Of a stretch of 64,000 bases of DNA, positions 1 through 13,310 are shown in pieces. The notes below the pieces were generated by a model that saw nothing but the letters and a program-made list of their open reading frames with translations, did not search any database and was not told where the DNA came from. Both the position numbers and the translations under genes were made by a program. Origin of the DNA: Taenia hydatigena (Eukaryota > Platyhelminthes > Cestoda > Cyclophyllidea > Taeniidae); the NCBI GenBank assembly GCA_036345935.2, contig JADWOT020000007.1, positions 1,934,385-1,998,384 of the forward strand, written 5' to 3'. Within the stretch, counting starts at the first letter, position 1, and each line of letters starts with the position of its first letter.

Positions 1-700
1 AAAATAATGGCTGCTAATGAATTTACAAGCTTTGGGCACCTCAGCAAACAAGAACTAGTAGGAAATATTAGAAAAAATGGCATAATTACAACTAAATTTT
101 CGTGAGAAAGACTGACTTGCAGGCTACGGATGTCAATTATGGACAACACGCATAATGAATGCGAGTCCCAAACCCATAGGAGACTTGCGTCAAGCTTTTA
201 AGTTGATTGGTTTCCATTTGAATATGATTAATCTAGCCTTCCTTGAATAGATGGTAAATGGCAACTGGAAATTAAGATGCAACTCTATTCTGAACGTATC
301 ATTAGTGCCGCGCATTGTACCACACCATCCAAAAATAGACGGACTTCGCCTCAATAAAATCGTATCAAACCAAAACTGCCCTTCCATATTTGGAGCATAC
401 GTTTCCAGCTATCACTTTCATTGCTATTTTTGTAATTGAATAAGGGGTTGGTGGTAGCTACAAACGAGGAATGGGTCTTACTGACCGTGTTAACAGCCTT
501 ATTGCGCAAATCTAGCGCAGCTTTAAAATCCGGTCACGTGCACTCGATGTGTTTACTTCTCGTCAATGCAATTGTAGCTTTTGCCTTCTCAGGCTAAATG
601 CAATCGAAAGTGGATTGAAAAGCACAATAGGTGATTCGCGTTTTAAGGACGCTCTTGAACAATTTACACTCCTTTGGTTTGCTTTGTGAGTACGAATCGT
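1..700 (+). repeat. F1 dispersed repeat, copy A
   Basis: 105-430 matches 3825-4140 (plus): GACTTGCAGGCTA, CTTGCGTCAA.CTTTTAAG, GATAGATG, CATTAATGCC/CATTAGTGCC, CACACC. 440-700 and 170-400 match the reverse complement of 5590-6080. Non-coding; the short ORFs here are not conserved between copies. Downstream, 700-2420 has a few ORFs, none convincing, and no recognised gene. Confidence 0.6.
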
Positions 701-2429
701 TATCAACCGTTATTGGCTGCTACTGTCACCAACCTAGGAGCTGCTTAATATCTACAATTAGCAGCAATACTCTGAATGGAATAAGACGATGGGGTCCGCA
801 GTCTTCAAAATACCTTCGTGATCCAAAATCAATCCACCTGAATTTCATCAGAAGATACCTACATTCCTGGGCATTGTTTGCACCTGAATGCTACTTTCAG
901 GTGCTGTGCTTAGCATTTCTCTCCCATGTGCCAAACCCTATCATGTTGTGAGTTGGTTCTACCCTATTTTACCGAGCTTTGCTGTGTCTGTTCATAAGGG
1001 TTTAGAATATGCTCGAAGAAATGATCTGTAGTGCAAAGTAGTTTTCTGGAATAAATGCAAAACGACGACTCAATCTAAAAAAGCTTTGGATGGGACTCGG
1101 CAAACAACATGACAATGTTGAATGGTAATGGAGTAAAGGTGGAGGTAGATACCGGATAGCAAAATGACTTACTCCCACTTCTTCGATGTTGGTTGCGACA
1201 ACTTCCGCATGCTCACATATCTACATTTATTTTGTAAATTACGTGTGAATTCAGGCAACGCCCTATGTGCCTTGATAAATTTAGTCTACTTCTCAGTTAC
1301 TTGCCCAATTTTTAACGTTTAGCCAGCCCAAAATTGCACAAAGCGATCGATCTCTCCTTAGCAAAAAATGACCAAGCGCACTATTACAGTCCCAATCTTT
1401 GCACAGCCAACTCAATTTTCTAATGCATCGTCCACGTGTTCTGCGGTAAATTCGCAAGTGCAATCCCATCTCGCACTAATCAGCCAATTTAAGCAGCTAA
1501 TTTCATGACATAAATTGTCTGGAGAACCGAACAACGTCTACCACGTGCAATTATTTCACATTAAGGCTAATTTTAACACGCCCTAGGGCATTTCCTCTCT
1601 TCCATTGTAAGTGTGGGGCATTGATTCTGGATAGCAGCTTTATGTGGATCATTGCGTCTCCGTGGGGTGGCACCAAATTTCACATGGGATTAAGTGACTC
1701 TAATGTGGTGAGCCAACAGTTAAAATTTCCGCGTTGCACGAGGCTCATTGTACACCAAGGGAATAAGTAAAGCATAGTTAAACATCACAATTGTGATCTA
1801 TGCGTTTATCAATGCGCATTGTAAACCAAGAATATGGGTAAAACAGCATGAAAAGCGGGCGATTGGAAGTATCTAAGTATTTAGGCGGAACAACTGGTTT
1901 AAATAGAAAGCGTAGCGCAGTACTCTGTGTCCTTGAGGCTGCAGATCAAGGTGGGGCTTGCATAAGTTGTGAAAGCAAATATTTCTTTCAAGTGGTTACA
2001 AATTTTGATCAAGGCTGCTGCCATTTCCGTTCTTTAAATGGGCATCTTTCCATTTTGGCGAAAAATGCCATGTTCTTGCCTTATTTATGTTTACGCGCGA
2101 AGTTTGGTGTAAGATAAAGTCGTGTGTGCACGCAGGATATTAGTGAACCAGAAAGTGAGTCAGAAAGCGGTCTCATCTTGAGACTGCATAAATGACGCCT
2201 ACGCGTTAGCTCAGGCTATAAATGTGGGCAGAGGCTTAAAAGGACTATGCAGAACACAGGACCATTATGCAGACTTTCAAAGCCTTTTGAGTGTTGACAC
2301 TCACCCTTGGTATGTTTGCCTATAAAGGCGCCTCTTACGGAAAAATTATGGTGGAAGCAAAGATTTTAAGAGAGATGGTAGAGGGAACGCTTCCTTTACA
2401 AGATTTAGCAGCATCTAATGCAATGGTTG

Positions 2430-3070
2430 GACACCAAACTGCTGCTGCTACCACAGCATCAACGTAGGTCCTAAGAACGCTCAATACAACGGAACCCATG
2501 TCATCCTCTACCAATACAACGACATTAACACAGGCCCAACTGACGTCAAGTGCATTGAAGCCATCTTCGCTAACTACCAATGTCGAAAATGCTCTGATAA
2601 TGACCTACAAATCCCAAAATCAGCACCATCTGACGATCTGCCAACATCTGCACAGGCTTCAGTGAAAATCAACGCCTTGGAACCACCTTTACCGTCTGCT
2701 AACACCACGGTATTAAAGCAAACGTTATTAATGCAAGTTGCAACGGAACCGGCCCCAATGTCCGCCAATGGCACAGCTTCACCACGGGTTTCTCTGGCGC
2801 CCATTACAACGCAACCATTGAAATCGGCAAGCAATGATGCAATTGAAACACAGACTCCTGTGACACTCCTTGCAACCCAACCACTGATAGCAACTGCCAA
2901 CCTTCCAGCATCAACACAGGCGTTGGGTACGATTACCGCAACGCGTCCACAGGAACTGTCAACCAACGATGCAGTTCAAACGCAGGCTCCAGTTACATTC
3001 CATGCAACCCAACTGTAAACCATGTCTACCAACCTTCCAGCACCAACACAGGCGCTGCCAAACCTTCATC
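2430..3070 (+). repeat. 132-bp minisatellite, Thr/Ala/Pro/Gln-rich when translated
   Basis: Successive copies are 132 bases apart (CCAACCTTCCAGCA at 2897 and 3029; AAYGATGCA at 2833 and 2965), about five imperfect units. In one plus frame (2662-3018) it reads as 44-residue repeats rich in T, A, P, Q and S, like a mucin-type region. The frame is broken by stops near 2466 and 3016 and by a shift near 2625, so it is at best a remnant of a coding repeat. Confidence 0.7.
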
Positions 3071-4800
3071 GCTTACCTCTATAGATCCCCTACAACATCC
3101 TTAAATTAATATTTTCTCTCTAATTTCATTGCTGCATCCATCTCTATCGCTCCTTTTTATTAAGTTAGCAGTCCATTATGACTGTACGCCTTAAATATCT
3201 CGGGTTCGTCAATAACGTTGCAAGAATTTAGTCCAGCACATTCACTTTGAGTTCTGGTGTTACTGTCTCGCCAATTCATAAAAGTCTCTTTACACTCGTC
3301 TTCTCACTGTATTTTTTTCGGACTCGGGCTGATCCATAGCTTTGGCATCTATTTTGCGCGTTGAATGCCGCATAAGTACCTTGAAGCTCTGTATCAGCAG
3401 ATGATGCAAGTGCGTTTTCATGCATATCTCTAACGCCATAATTGCCATAGTAGAGTTTTTTGGTCAGACCCTATTAAGAAACAACCAACGCTATGACTTT
3501 ATACATCAAAGAACCTATTAGCATTGACTACATCTCAGGACTTTTGGTGCAGCAATCAGAGCGCATCTATTGAGGGAAATATATTGTAATATCCCGTAAC
3601 TTAAAAGGCAACAGCACCCGCTTAACCTGCATTATCTGCACGGGCCACGTAATGGAAAGCATAATCAATGTCTATTTTGGTGCGTAAATCGCAACTATTG
3701 CCAAGTGCAATTCAATGGACACATTCAAGTGGTTGTGCCAGCACTTAATTGCGCCGCGTTGCTTGCGTCGAATGCAAAAAGCGGTAATAGGGGCATCCGG
3801 CTTTACATTTTCAAGCACTGAAATGATTTGCAGGCTATGAAAGTCAATAAACAGTGGCTTACAAAATAAACGCTTGTTAAAACTCGTAAGAAACTCGCGT
3901 CAATCTTTTAAGCTGAATGGTGCTCACTTGGTTATGGACGGCGTGGCCTTCATTGGATAGATGAACGATGGCAGCTAAAACATAGGCAAACCCTATTTTG
4001 TACACACATTAATGCCACTCATTGAACCACACCTAGTCACAATAGACAACCTTCGTATCACTAACGTCGAACCACGTCGAATCAGTCCTTTAATAGATAA
4101 AAAATCTCTTATGAACCATTATTATTCCGCTATTGGTGCTGTATTCATTTAAATGTAATTGAAGCTAGAATTGTTGGCAGCTAAAGCAAAGAATGAGTTG
4201 CTGTGTCTGCTGATTGCCGTTATTGAAGAATTTGGTTCTCTATTATTGACATATTTACTAACAACAAATGCACTTGCGACTATTGTCCCCTTAGACTAAA
4301 TACTTTTGAATGTGAACCAAATTTAAACAAAACAGTAGCACACTTTAAAACGCATTCGAACCACTAGGAAGAAATATTCGCTTTAGCAACTGGCGCAAGC
4401 TTCGTCTTGATCTACGACCTCAAGCACCTGGAGTACTGTGCCACACTTTCCAATTAAGCCAATTGTTTTGCCTAAATACTTAAAAACTTCCATTTACTCT
4501 CCTTTCATGGTGTATAGTTTTGTTTTATCTACATTCTTGGCTTGCAATGCGCGTTGTGAAACGCAGAGTATAACTGTTGGAGCATCACGTTGGAGTCATC
4601 TAACACTATGTGAGCCATGGTATCATTCCACGGAGAAGGAATAATCCACACAGAACTGCCAGTTAGAATTGATGACCTACATTCGCAGTGGATGAAAAGA
4701 ATAAAATAGGGGTGTGTTAAAGTTGGCCTCAGTGTGAAGCACCTTCGCGTGTATCCAAAGCTAACATTTCGTGCTGTCGCACTAACCAATGATGGCGCTT
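3070..4800 (+). repeat. F1 dispersed repeat, copy B
   Basis: 3240-3580 matches 7190-7530 (CTTTATACATCAAAGA.CCT, CGCTATG, CTGATCCA, GCCGCAT) and 4430-4800 matches 7795-8110 (TGCAATGCGC, GTATAACTGTTGG/TTATAACTGTTGG, TTGGCCTCAGTGTGAA, ACTAACCAATGA). The centre matches copy A. It is the fullest copy. Confidence 0.65.
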
Positions 4801-5589
4801 GTGAGCAAAATGGTTGCGCGTAGTAGAAGGCTTACGGGTCCCGAGACAGTGAGTGTCACCGGAAAATCATGAAAAAGGCCGCTTAAATTGGCAGAGTAGT
4901 GTGAGATGCGAGTGTGCTGCAAAAATGCAGACAAGAGATTAGGAAATTGAGTTGTTTGTATGAAGTATGAGGCTATTTTGGAGCACTGAATCACTTTGAG
5001 TCAAGGAGAGAGATTGCTTTGTGCGGTTTCAGGCTAGCCAAAGCTTGCTGAATTTGACAAATGACTAATAAGCACATCCAATTTTAGAAAGTTCACGAGG
5101 CATTTTCTATATTTACATGTAATTTAAGTAATAAAACCAGTTGCATTTCGATGAATGTGTGGAAGTTGTTGCAATCCACCTTAGTTTATTTGTCAAGTTC
5201 CACCTAAAATGCTCGCAGCCTTTTGAATTGTTACATCGTTTTGATTTTGTTTTGGAAAATGGCTTTGCGCTATAAGTAAATTCTTCACGCATATGTGCTA
5301 AAATCCCAAAGTTTTGAAAAATGGAAGTGGAACTAACTCAGCACGATAGAATTTAGCGCACAGGAGAGAATCGCCAAATACAACTCTTGGGTGCAATATC
5401 GAGGCGCAAAGTAATGCCCGTGTTAGTAAGATCACCTGATGAAATTGATCTGGACTGATTTTACGCTACAAATTCTTTTGAAGACTGCGTATTTTCTTGC
5501 TCTATTTGATTCAACCTGCTGCAGTTGACAAATCGCAAAGCAGTTGAAAAACTAGTGGTGGTAGCAGTAGCCAATGGCAGGTGGAATAC

Positions 5590-6080
5590 AATTTGCATTC
5601 ATGAAGCGAACCACAGGAGTGTAAATTAGACCAGAGCATCTTTGAAACGCAAATCACCTATTGTGCTATTCGGTTCACATTCAGATTGCGATTGCATTGG
5701 TGAGAAGTAAACACATCGGTTACTTGTGGCCGGATTTTACAATTGCATTAAATTTGCCCAATATTAGTGACTAACCATGGCCGGTGAAATCCACTCGTCT
5801 TATGCAACTACCACTAACTCACCAGCCAATCACTCTTCAGTGAATAAAACAACTATACTGACATTAGCAATAATTCGAAGCGCATGCTTATAAAACTAAA
5901 TGACGGTTTTGATGTGGTACGATTTTGTTAAAATGAAGGCTGTCTATTGTAACCCGGTGTGATGCAATGCGCAGCATTGGTAAAACGCACAAATTAAAGG
6001 TTTGCCTTAAGTTCTATTTGCTATATTTCGTCTTACAATAAGGACCTGACTAGTCATAACCAAGTGGCCACCAATCAACT
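5590..6080 (-). repeat. F1 dispersed repeat, copy C (inverted)
   Basis: Its reverse complement matches 170-700: AGGAGTGTAAATT, CGCAAATCACCTATTGTGCT/CGCGAATCACCTATTGTGCT, GAGAAGTAAACACATCG, GATACGATTTTRTT, ACCAATCAACTTA. With copy A it forms an inverted pair about 5 kb apart. 4800-5590 and 6080-6420 show no gene. Confidence 0.6.
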
Positions 6081-6424
6081 TAGGAGCTTAACACGCATTA
6101 ATTATGAGTCACCCATCGTCGGCTTCCATGGCCTGTAATCAGTTTCTTCCCTCAAACTTTTAGTCGCGGAAATGCCAGTGTCAAATTCTACACTGCCCTA
6201 TTTGCTTAAGCGTGCAAGGCCCATAAATGTGCGATTTATCATTCCGTTCCAGCAGCGCCTTGCACTCGATCATCCTGATGGAACCTTCTTCCTCCCTTCC
6301 TTTCATGCCGACTACCACTAGCCGTTGCACTTATTCCCATCCCGCATCTATTCTTCTCGTAGCTAGTAATCGCTCTTAATCCGCTTGCTCCACCGTCACT
6401 TTTAAAGAGTGACTCCTCCGGTTC

Positions 6425-6844
6425 TCATTGCCACTCAGCATTACCAAACAACGCTATGACAAATGTCTCAATGACCGGCGGGTGGCTAGATTTCGTGCGC
6501 ATGAAGTGGCACACACTCTTACTTCGCCCATGTAACGAGCACTTGAAATAGCTCCTAAAGCGATTGGTACAGGTTGGTTGAATGCAGATGCTTAAAGAGA
6601 GAATCTGATCGATTGTGCGTCGGATGATAAGTAGGCGATGCCGAGGACAAATATCGGCTTTGGCACTGAAGGTAGGAAGGGTGGGTAGACGCACAGGGAA
6701 TGGAGACGACTGACACTTTGGATCGCTTTGTGGTCTAAAGGAGCCAGCAGTTGTCTTGTAATGGCAAATGATCAACTCATTTTCCTCATGCCACACTTGT
6801 TGTTCTTCCTTAATTGTACCATTTATCCTTATAAGTGCGACCAT
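6425..6844 (-). CDS. Unsupported ORF, 139 codons
   Basis: ATG at 6844, TGA at 6425. Rich in Ser, Pro, Cys and Arg with no hydrophobic segment or family motif. Its length is within what chance gives in 64 kb of six-frame sequence, and no splice sites flank it. Listed because it is one of the longer frames lying in DNA without a repeat partner. Confidence 0.15.
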   Translation of the reverse strand: MVALIRINGTIKEEQQVWHEENELIICHYKTTAGSFRPQSDPKCQSSPFPVRLPTLPTFSAKADICPRHRLLIIRRTIDQILSLSICIQPTCTNRFRSYFKCSLHGRSKSVCHFMRTKSSHPPVIETFVIALFGNAEWQ

Positions 6845-6999
6845 GTTGTGGTGAGCCGCCACTGGTCTGCTAGAATAGCCTCACACAGCAAGTAATTTCG
6901 TGTATGATCTGCAGGCACAAAAGCGTATTTAAAAAGGTGAAGGTGGAAATACCTGCGTTTAATATAGCCTTACCGTTTGGAACAGCTGACAGCACCTCC

Positions 7000-8110
7000 T
7001 TCTTCGTCTATCAGTGCCATTCCCTCACCGAAGTCACCACTGATACCTTCACTAAGCGATTAAAATCATCCTTTCTACCTACTTTCATTACTTCTTCTGT
7101 CCCTAGCGCTCTTTTCAATTAGTTTAGCAGCCCGCAATTTGCTTTGTCTCTGTAGTGTCTTGGTTCAAACAAAACCATTATTGGAATAGTTCAGCAACCC
7201 CACTTTAAATTCCGGTGCTGCTGTCTCGCTAATCGTTGAGGTCTATTTAATCTCGCTTACTCGCTGCAAATTTTTCGAGCTTCGCTGATCCACATCTTTG
7301 ACATTTGTTATGCGCGCCAATTGCCGCATGGGTACCTTGCGACTACATATCAGCAAATGATGCGATTGAGTTTTGTGCATGCTCCCAAAGTTATAGCCCT
7401 CACTGGTGTGTTTCATTAGTTGATTTCTGTGAGTAAACAACCAGCGCTATGGCCTTTATACATCAAAGAGCCTGTTGTCTTCGATTACATGCCGCATAAA
7501 ATCAGAACTTTATGGGCAGCATCATTCGCTGATTTTGTGTTATTTCCATGGGTCACGGAAAGGAGTACTTAGTCAATGTCTGTTTTGGCACATAAGCCAC
7601 AACTACTGCCAAATGTCTCTCGGTGAGCAAAACCCGTTCGATACGCTGGTATTTGATTGCGCCTTGTGGCAATTGAATTTAAGTAGAAAAAGCGGAAACA
7701 GCACTACCATTTATTACATATGCGAAGCACTGGAGAGAAGTATTTGTGTTTGTAACTTATGCGAGCCTCATTCAGGTCCGAGTCCCCAAGCACCTCGAGA
7801 ACTGTGCCACATTAGCTATTCGAATTGCTTGTTCTGCAAATCACCTTCTGTAAAGTTCAATTAGGCTCCACTTATCCCCTTGGTTTGCAATGCGCCCCGT
7901 AAAACGCGGAAATTATAACTGTTGGCACATCATAATAGGGTCATTTAATCCTATGTGAACTCTAATGTCACTTAGAGCCGCTTTCCAGAATCGATGCTCT
8001 ACATTTACAACGGATGAAAGGAAACGCCCTAGGGCGTGATATAATTGGCCTCAGTGTAAATCGCCTTTGTGTGTTTCAAAGCTAGCATTTAATGCTGTTG
8101 AACTAACCAA
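7000..8110 (+). repeat. F1 dispersed repeat, copy D
   Basis: Direct partner of copy B with an internal deletion of the part shared with copy A. The ORF at 7475-7864 is not kept in copy B and is taken as chance. 8110-9590 has no recognised feature. Confidence 0.6.
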
Positions 8111-9744
8111 TGACAGCGAAAATGCTACTAGACAACCCGGCTTACAGCTATTTTATTTTATGAAGAGAAACCGCAAACCTTCTTACTGGTGCAACAAATG
8201 AAGGATATTCACGCTATTGGCAAATGCACAATATGGCAGTCTTGATTCAACGCCTTAATGCCAAAACCACCCCTATACTTCGTTAAAGCTGAATGATGCT
8301 TCTCACTTCTTCTATCTTCTGGAATTTGTCCTGTCATGTTCTCGTTGCAACACTGTTACAGCCGAGACGACGAATAGGGCCAATGTTCTCACATTCCACT
8401 GACACACTGATGTGGCGTGTTTAAGGCCAGTGGTAACGCCTTCAGACATTTGTCCCCTTTCTTCCTTTCCTTCTCAAAGCATCGCAAAGTGTTGTGCGAT
8501 TCGGAAGGCAGCACTGGTCATTTCACATCGAAACGAAGACCTACTAGATGTGATCCATTATAAAACCTTAGCAAACGTGATCCTAAATGGCTCTTTCTGG
8601 TAGGGTAGGTCTTCAGAGCGATGCATCCATTAAAAGGGATCTGAATGTGTTCCTCTAACCCTTGATTCTGCATGTGCGTTAACTCCTGAAGCCAATCTAT
8701 CCTTCATATTTCGGCCGCATCTTCGTGTCGAATCCAATGACAAGTAGTCTCGACTTTGGAATACATAGCCGTACATTTATAACTCAGCAGACCCAAAATC
8801 TGATTTTTATAATTTTGCTTATCAAGAGCGACGTAGAAATTTCTGCCCCATCGCTGCCTCTATCTAAAGTAAAGTCACAAGCCGAGTAGTAAAGCAGGCA
8901 GCGAGGCAGAGCTAGTGTAGTCGCACTAAGAGTATGGTACCAACATAAAAGAGGTCACCGGTACAAAGTCGGAGATAGTGTCAAATTAATTCATAAAAAT
9001 AATGCCAATGCGGTCCATAGTCAAATCATCAACCCTTTTATCAGCCACTCAATCGCGAATTGCACTCGTTAAGTTCATTTCACCCGAGGAAATCGCTTAA
9101 TTTTGTTCGAGTCCATACAAACTTCCTCCGTCGCGTATGCGTTGGAGGAGTGATTAATGCATACTTTTCTTCCGCTGAAGGCACCTCAACGTTTCGTTAA
9201 ATCAGGCTATGCTTTTCCATTTTTGGTGTCATGAAATGCACTCACTACAGAGATCTATTTGGAATAGAGAACAATGAAAGGACTGGTAAAGTGGAACGCT
9301 TTTGCCAATGAAAGGATCTGCCGGTTGAAGAACTTAAGGTTTGGAAAATTGGAACATTAGACTTTTTGGGAACTAGTGCTATTACGGTCTTAACAATGTG
9401 GCCAGTGACGACGCTATAAATGAATGACCAAGCTCAGGTATCCATATATTAGAAGCAGAGACATTTCTGACAAAACAGAACAGCGACACAAACTGAAAGA
9501 AATGAAAGGGACATTTGCGCACTGACAGAAAACATTATTTGATTCTAGTGAAAATATTAAAGTTGCTACCGTAGTTCGTGCTTTCTTTGCTTTAAATCGC
9601 CTGGTTTAAGTGGACGAGAAAAGCACATGCTGTACAAATGCACATTAGAATCCTAGATATCTTTCCTTGATTGAATCTACTAATGTAGATATGGAAAGTT
9701 TGCCCTCTAAAATGGCGTGTGGGCTGTTTCCATGGTAGTAACTG

Positions 9745-10540
9745 AGTGATTTGCCTGACCTTCAAGTGAATGTGACTCGTGGTTATGGTCGCGTGGCCGG
9801 GCCCCTTATCAACAGCATTCATCGCTGCGATTCGGTCAGTCTTGTGACAGAAGGCACTAACGGCAAGACATGGAGGTGCGAGTGTGTAGGCTGCATTACT
9901 GCTTCTTACGGTGCCATTACACTTGGGATGTAGTGAGCAAGTAGGGCGTGGAGTGCCGATTTGCGCTGAAGTTAATTGCAAACGCATCGATTTCTGCTCT
10001 CTGGTTGGAAAAGGTGAGGTCAAACTCGTCTGCGTTTGTCTCGACACTGCTGCGCAACCATCAGTGGTTGTCGATTAAGGATGCTATTCGAACGCTTCAG
10101 CAACTGAACGGCTTTTTCGCTGCGGAAGACGTAGAAGAATCTCGCTCATTGAAACGCTTACCTAATTCGAAGGTGTTATTCTCTTGCTGCATTGCCTTGT
10201 CATGAAAATGACCTAGCTTTAATGAGCAGTGGTTAGCTCTTGTGGTAAGCTCAATGAAATTTGCAATGATATGCTATTTGTTGACTTGTCTTCCGAACCG
10301 ACTACATGGCACGCAGTTTTGGTGGTGGTGGCGACGGCAATTTGTGGACGCAAAGGAGGAAGTTAGTAAACCTCGGGCACTGTGCAGAAGTATACACGTT
10401 CGGCGATCCCTACCACTGTACGTCATTAGCAATGTCGCCCTGCCATGGCTACCCTTCAGGTGTTGTGGTAATGGAAAAAGCAGTGGCAACAGCCGTCAAA
10501 TTCATCCACAAACCCGATTTCACCATCTCTTCCTGAGGGA
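9745..10540 (+). other. Cluster of short open frames, possible gene relic
   Basis: Three frames follow each other on the plus strand: 9748-9933 (contains GYGRVAGPL and TEGTNGKTW), 9948-10205 (FVSTLLRNHQWL, AIRTLQQLNGFF) and 10306-10536 (Gly-rich start). Codon use looks more gene-like than in surrounding DNA, and the stops between frames would fit a decayed intronless copy. I cannot name a parent gene. Confidence 0.25.
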
Positions 10541-11089
10541 TAGAGACTGCAAACTACTAAAAAAAATGCATCACGTTACAACTGCGGAGGACACGCTATG
10601 TGTATAATTTAGACTATGCATGCATCCTACACAAAAGCACTCAGCTTATATAAAAATCCTTTGTAACTCTTTTATATTCAGCTTAAATTTTGTTGCTAGG
10701 TTTCTCCATCACGTTGCCCATCTACCAGGAATTTAAGTTATCGTATGGGCATTTTTACAAATGAGGGAGAAACCAACTCAGAGGGAACCAGGAAGTCGAA
10801 AATGAGGTTGTCTATAGGTTAGCAAGTTTGAGGCACCGTTAATACCAAAGTGATGATTTCCATTTCCGGCCGCCAGATGCAGCATATTTTATGATGGAGA
10901 GAGACGGGTATCACGAATGACAACGCTGTGCATGTAAAAATGTCTCGAAATGTAGGTTAAAGTATAGGTAGACTGCACTGATCCACAGCCTTCGAAAAAC
11001 GTGTAGTTGGTGAAGGTTTAAAGGCTTGAGCATGATGCTGGTAGTTCTTGACTATATCGAAGAAGAATGAGGGTATATTGGATGTGTAT

Positions 11090-11390
11090 GCCTGCAGTAA
11101 GGTTTAGGACTACTGGCGCTGCCTAAAGACGATGGTGCAATGGTGGTGACCCAAAGTGGTCCCTTTTTTCTACAATCGAGGGTAAATTGAGCCACTCAAG
11201 CACTCCACAGCCCGCATCCTATTTCAAGCATTTTCCTTGGTCTTGTCATCGTAGGACCTCCAGCGTCGGCCATCACAATTTATCAGTGGTGTATGAAAAG
11301 TGCCACGAAAATATGGTTTTAGGTAGAGAATTTTCATGCGCAAAATAAAAAGAAAAGAAAGGAAGGGACAAGCACGCCATTCATGACTGC
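11090..11390 (+). repeat. R2 module, copy 1
   Basis: Shares with 43210-43460 the runs GCCTAAAGACGATG, AATGGTGG.GACCCAAAG, CGCCTGTATTTTGTTTCAAG-like and GTGAAAAGTGC. Non-coding. Confidence 0.65.
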
Positions 11391-12069
11391 GGTAATGCAC
11401 GGCAACTCTTATCAGCTGAGGAGGGGATCGGGGAGCTAAGGAATGGTACTAAGCTGGTAAGAACTTGGCACCAGTGCCGTGACCTCTATTTATTCTTAAT
11501 CGATCGAATTAGTCTACCACCTGCCAACAATTTGGCAAAATGCTGATTAAAGTACGCAATCATTTTATGAATAATCAGTCAAACAACGAAATAGGTCAAG
11601 TATAGGCCAAGAATTAAGGAGGTGGATAAATAACTTAATTAACCAGTCAAACGAACAACTAATCAGCCAGTTAAACAGTCAAATCGTTGTTAGGTTCATT
11701 AGTTTGGAAATTAAGAGATTAATCAGTGAGATTAGAGCTGGAGACAGCGATGGCAGCAGTAGCACGAGGACACAGGTAGCGAAGACGCCTCTTCAGTCGT
11801 TTGAACCACTACAATGGAAGAAGAGCCGGAGAAGAAAGTATGTTCTCTTGGGTGGGAAGGGCGTCAGCATAGTAAATGAGGGAAGGAAATGAAGAGTGCA
11901 AACTTACTGAAAGGTGAGGGAGAGTCAGAAGTAGCAGATGATGAGCTGGGAGAAGAGGAGCGTAGCAAACGCGCTCTCGACTAATGTATTAAGACAATTG
12001 CTAGATGGGCGACTAACCGACTTGGTTTTACGTGCAATGGCACAAATGGTAGTCACTCATCTAGGTAAC

Positions 12070-12905
12070 TTAATTTGCAGAATGTCTTGCATTTTCCTTC
12101 TTGCAAACTTCTCGCCGCATCCACATCCTTTCCTCCTCGGCCTTCGATTCCACACCTACCTCCTTTGTCGCCCCCTGCGTAGTCAACAGTTGGCTTTCCG
12201 GCAACGTTGTTACTGCAGTGAGCGATGCCGACATTAAAGAACCGGACGCCATCCCGTGAGAATGGTAAGTGCCGTCACTTTGCCTGCCCATCCATATCCG
12301 ACCACCGACTCGTCATAATCAAATGGTCAGATAGATCACATTTTGATTCCTCGTCTCACATCAGCCCAACCTCGTCGCCATCGTCCTGCGCTTGTCCCTG
12401 TTGATCCCTAAGGTTTTCCGCCCGCCCACTGTCACGGATGAGGCCTGAGTGGGGGTAGACACACGAATGATTAGGTGTGAGTAGTAAAAGCTGACTAAAG
12501 ATTAAAGGCTGCATTGAGAAGGGGAAGTTACTTACCGATATGTCTAATAACATCGCCGGGAGGTGGTGATGTTGCCACCATTAGCGTTGCGGAATGCAGA
12601 TTCGAGGTGTGCATGAGGGAAGACGAAAGCGAGGGTGAAGGTGGGGATTAAGGAAAATGGGTGATGCTCGATTGAAGCGGCAGGACAATATTCTATGGGT
12701 GAAGTGCTAATTATGGTCGTCCCGATATTAATGCTAGTGTTGATGAGGATGGCGATGGTAAGGTTAGGCGAAATCCACGTCCGTTTGCACCCGCAATAAC
12801 ACTTAAACAGATGGATTGGTCGAGTCGAGTGTGCACTGCTATTGCTATTGATGGGCAGAAAATCAGCATTCGAATTAGTTTCGATGGCGGAAAAACGGCA
12901 TCCAA
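12070..12905 (-). pseudogene. Decayed paralogue of the R1 gene
   Basis: Minus-strand copy of 45.58-46.36 kb. Exon 1 equivalent ends at 12536 (GACATATCG-GTAAGT), exon 2 equivalent is 12444-12372 (73 bp, three more than the other copy, so phase is kept), and exon 3 equivalent begins at 12212 after CACTGCAG. Shared residues include AVHTRL (AVRTRL), GAN-R, GL-RD, QGQ-Q-DD and PTVD. Damage: an in-frame TAA within exon 1 (near 12660) and loss of the exon 2 donor, GG in place of GT. Probably not functional as spliced. Confidence 0.55.
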
Positions 12906-12959
12906 TAAAGGATGAAACTAGGTAGCTGAGAGTCAGGGCCGCCAGAAATGGGTCTGAGC

Positions 12960-13310
12960 ATCCATTATTATTTTGTACCTAGTAAGGCTTCCACTTTTCC
13001 CCATCATTAAACAGTCTTCGCCATCAGACATTTCGTGATGCAGTGACCGCATATCAGTTTTGATCTCTTACAAGATCGGTGCTTGGACGTGCGAATAATG
13101 CGATTGTTGACGTTGACAAATAAACTGCAAATCAAGTGCTGTACTTCCGGTCTAGTTAATTTTACATTACCTATGGGAATAGTGTTCATCGTCTATAAAG
13201 TCGACATTTACTTATCGTAAAGCATACGGTCAAAACCGACGAATTCTGACCTATCTGTCAGGAGAAGTGAACCGTCCGGCAAAAGAGAGAGCTGGTGACA
13301 AGACTGTACA
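12960..13310 (-). repeat. 5' flank of the R1 paralogue
   Basis: Weaker similarity continues between this segment (minus) and 45.35-45.58 kb (plus), for example around the NNRIIR / NNSIRL reading and the flanking bases. It suggests the duplicated R1 unit begins upstream of the three exons in both places. Confidence 0.3.

Noticed and set aside
9840..9870. GTNGKT motif as in Mur ligases and folylpolyglutamate synthases
   Set aside because: The surrounding frame is short and lacks every other motif of those enzymes; the six residues alone are not evidence.
9592..10047. 151-codon minus-strand ORF
   Set aside because: No real motif; overlaps more gene-like plus-strand frames and lacks splice sites.
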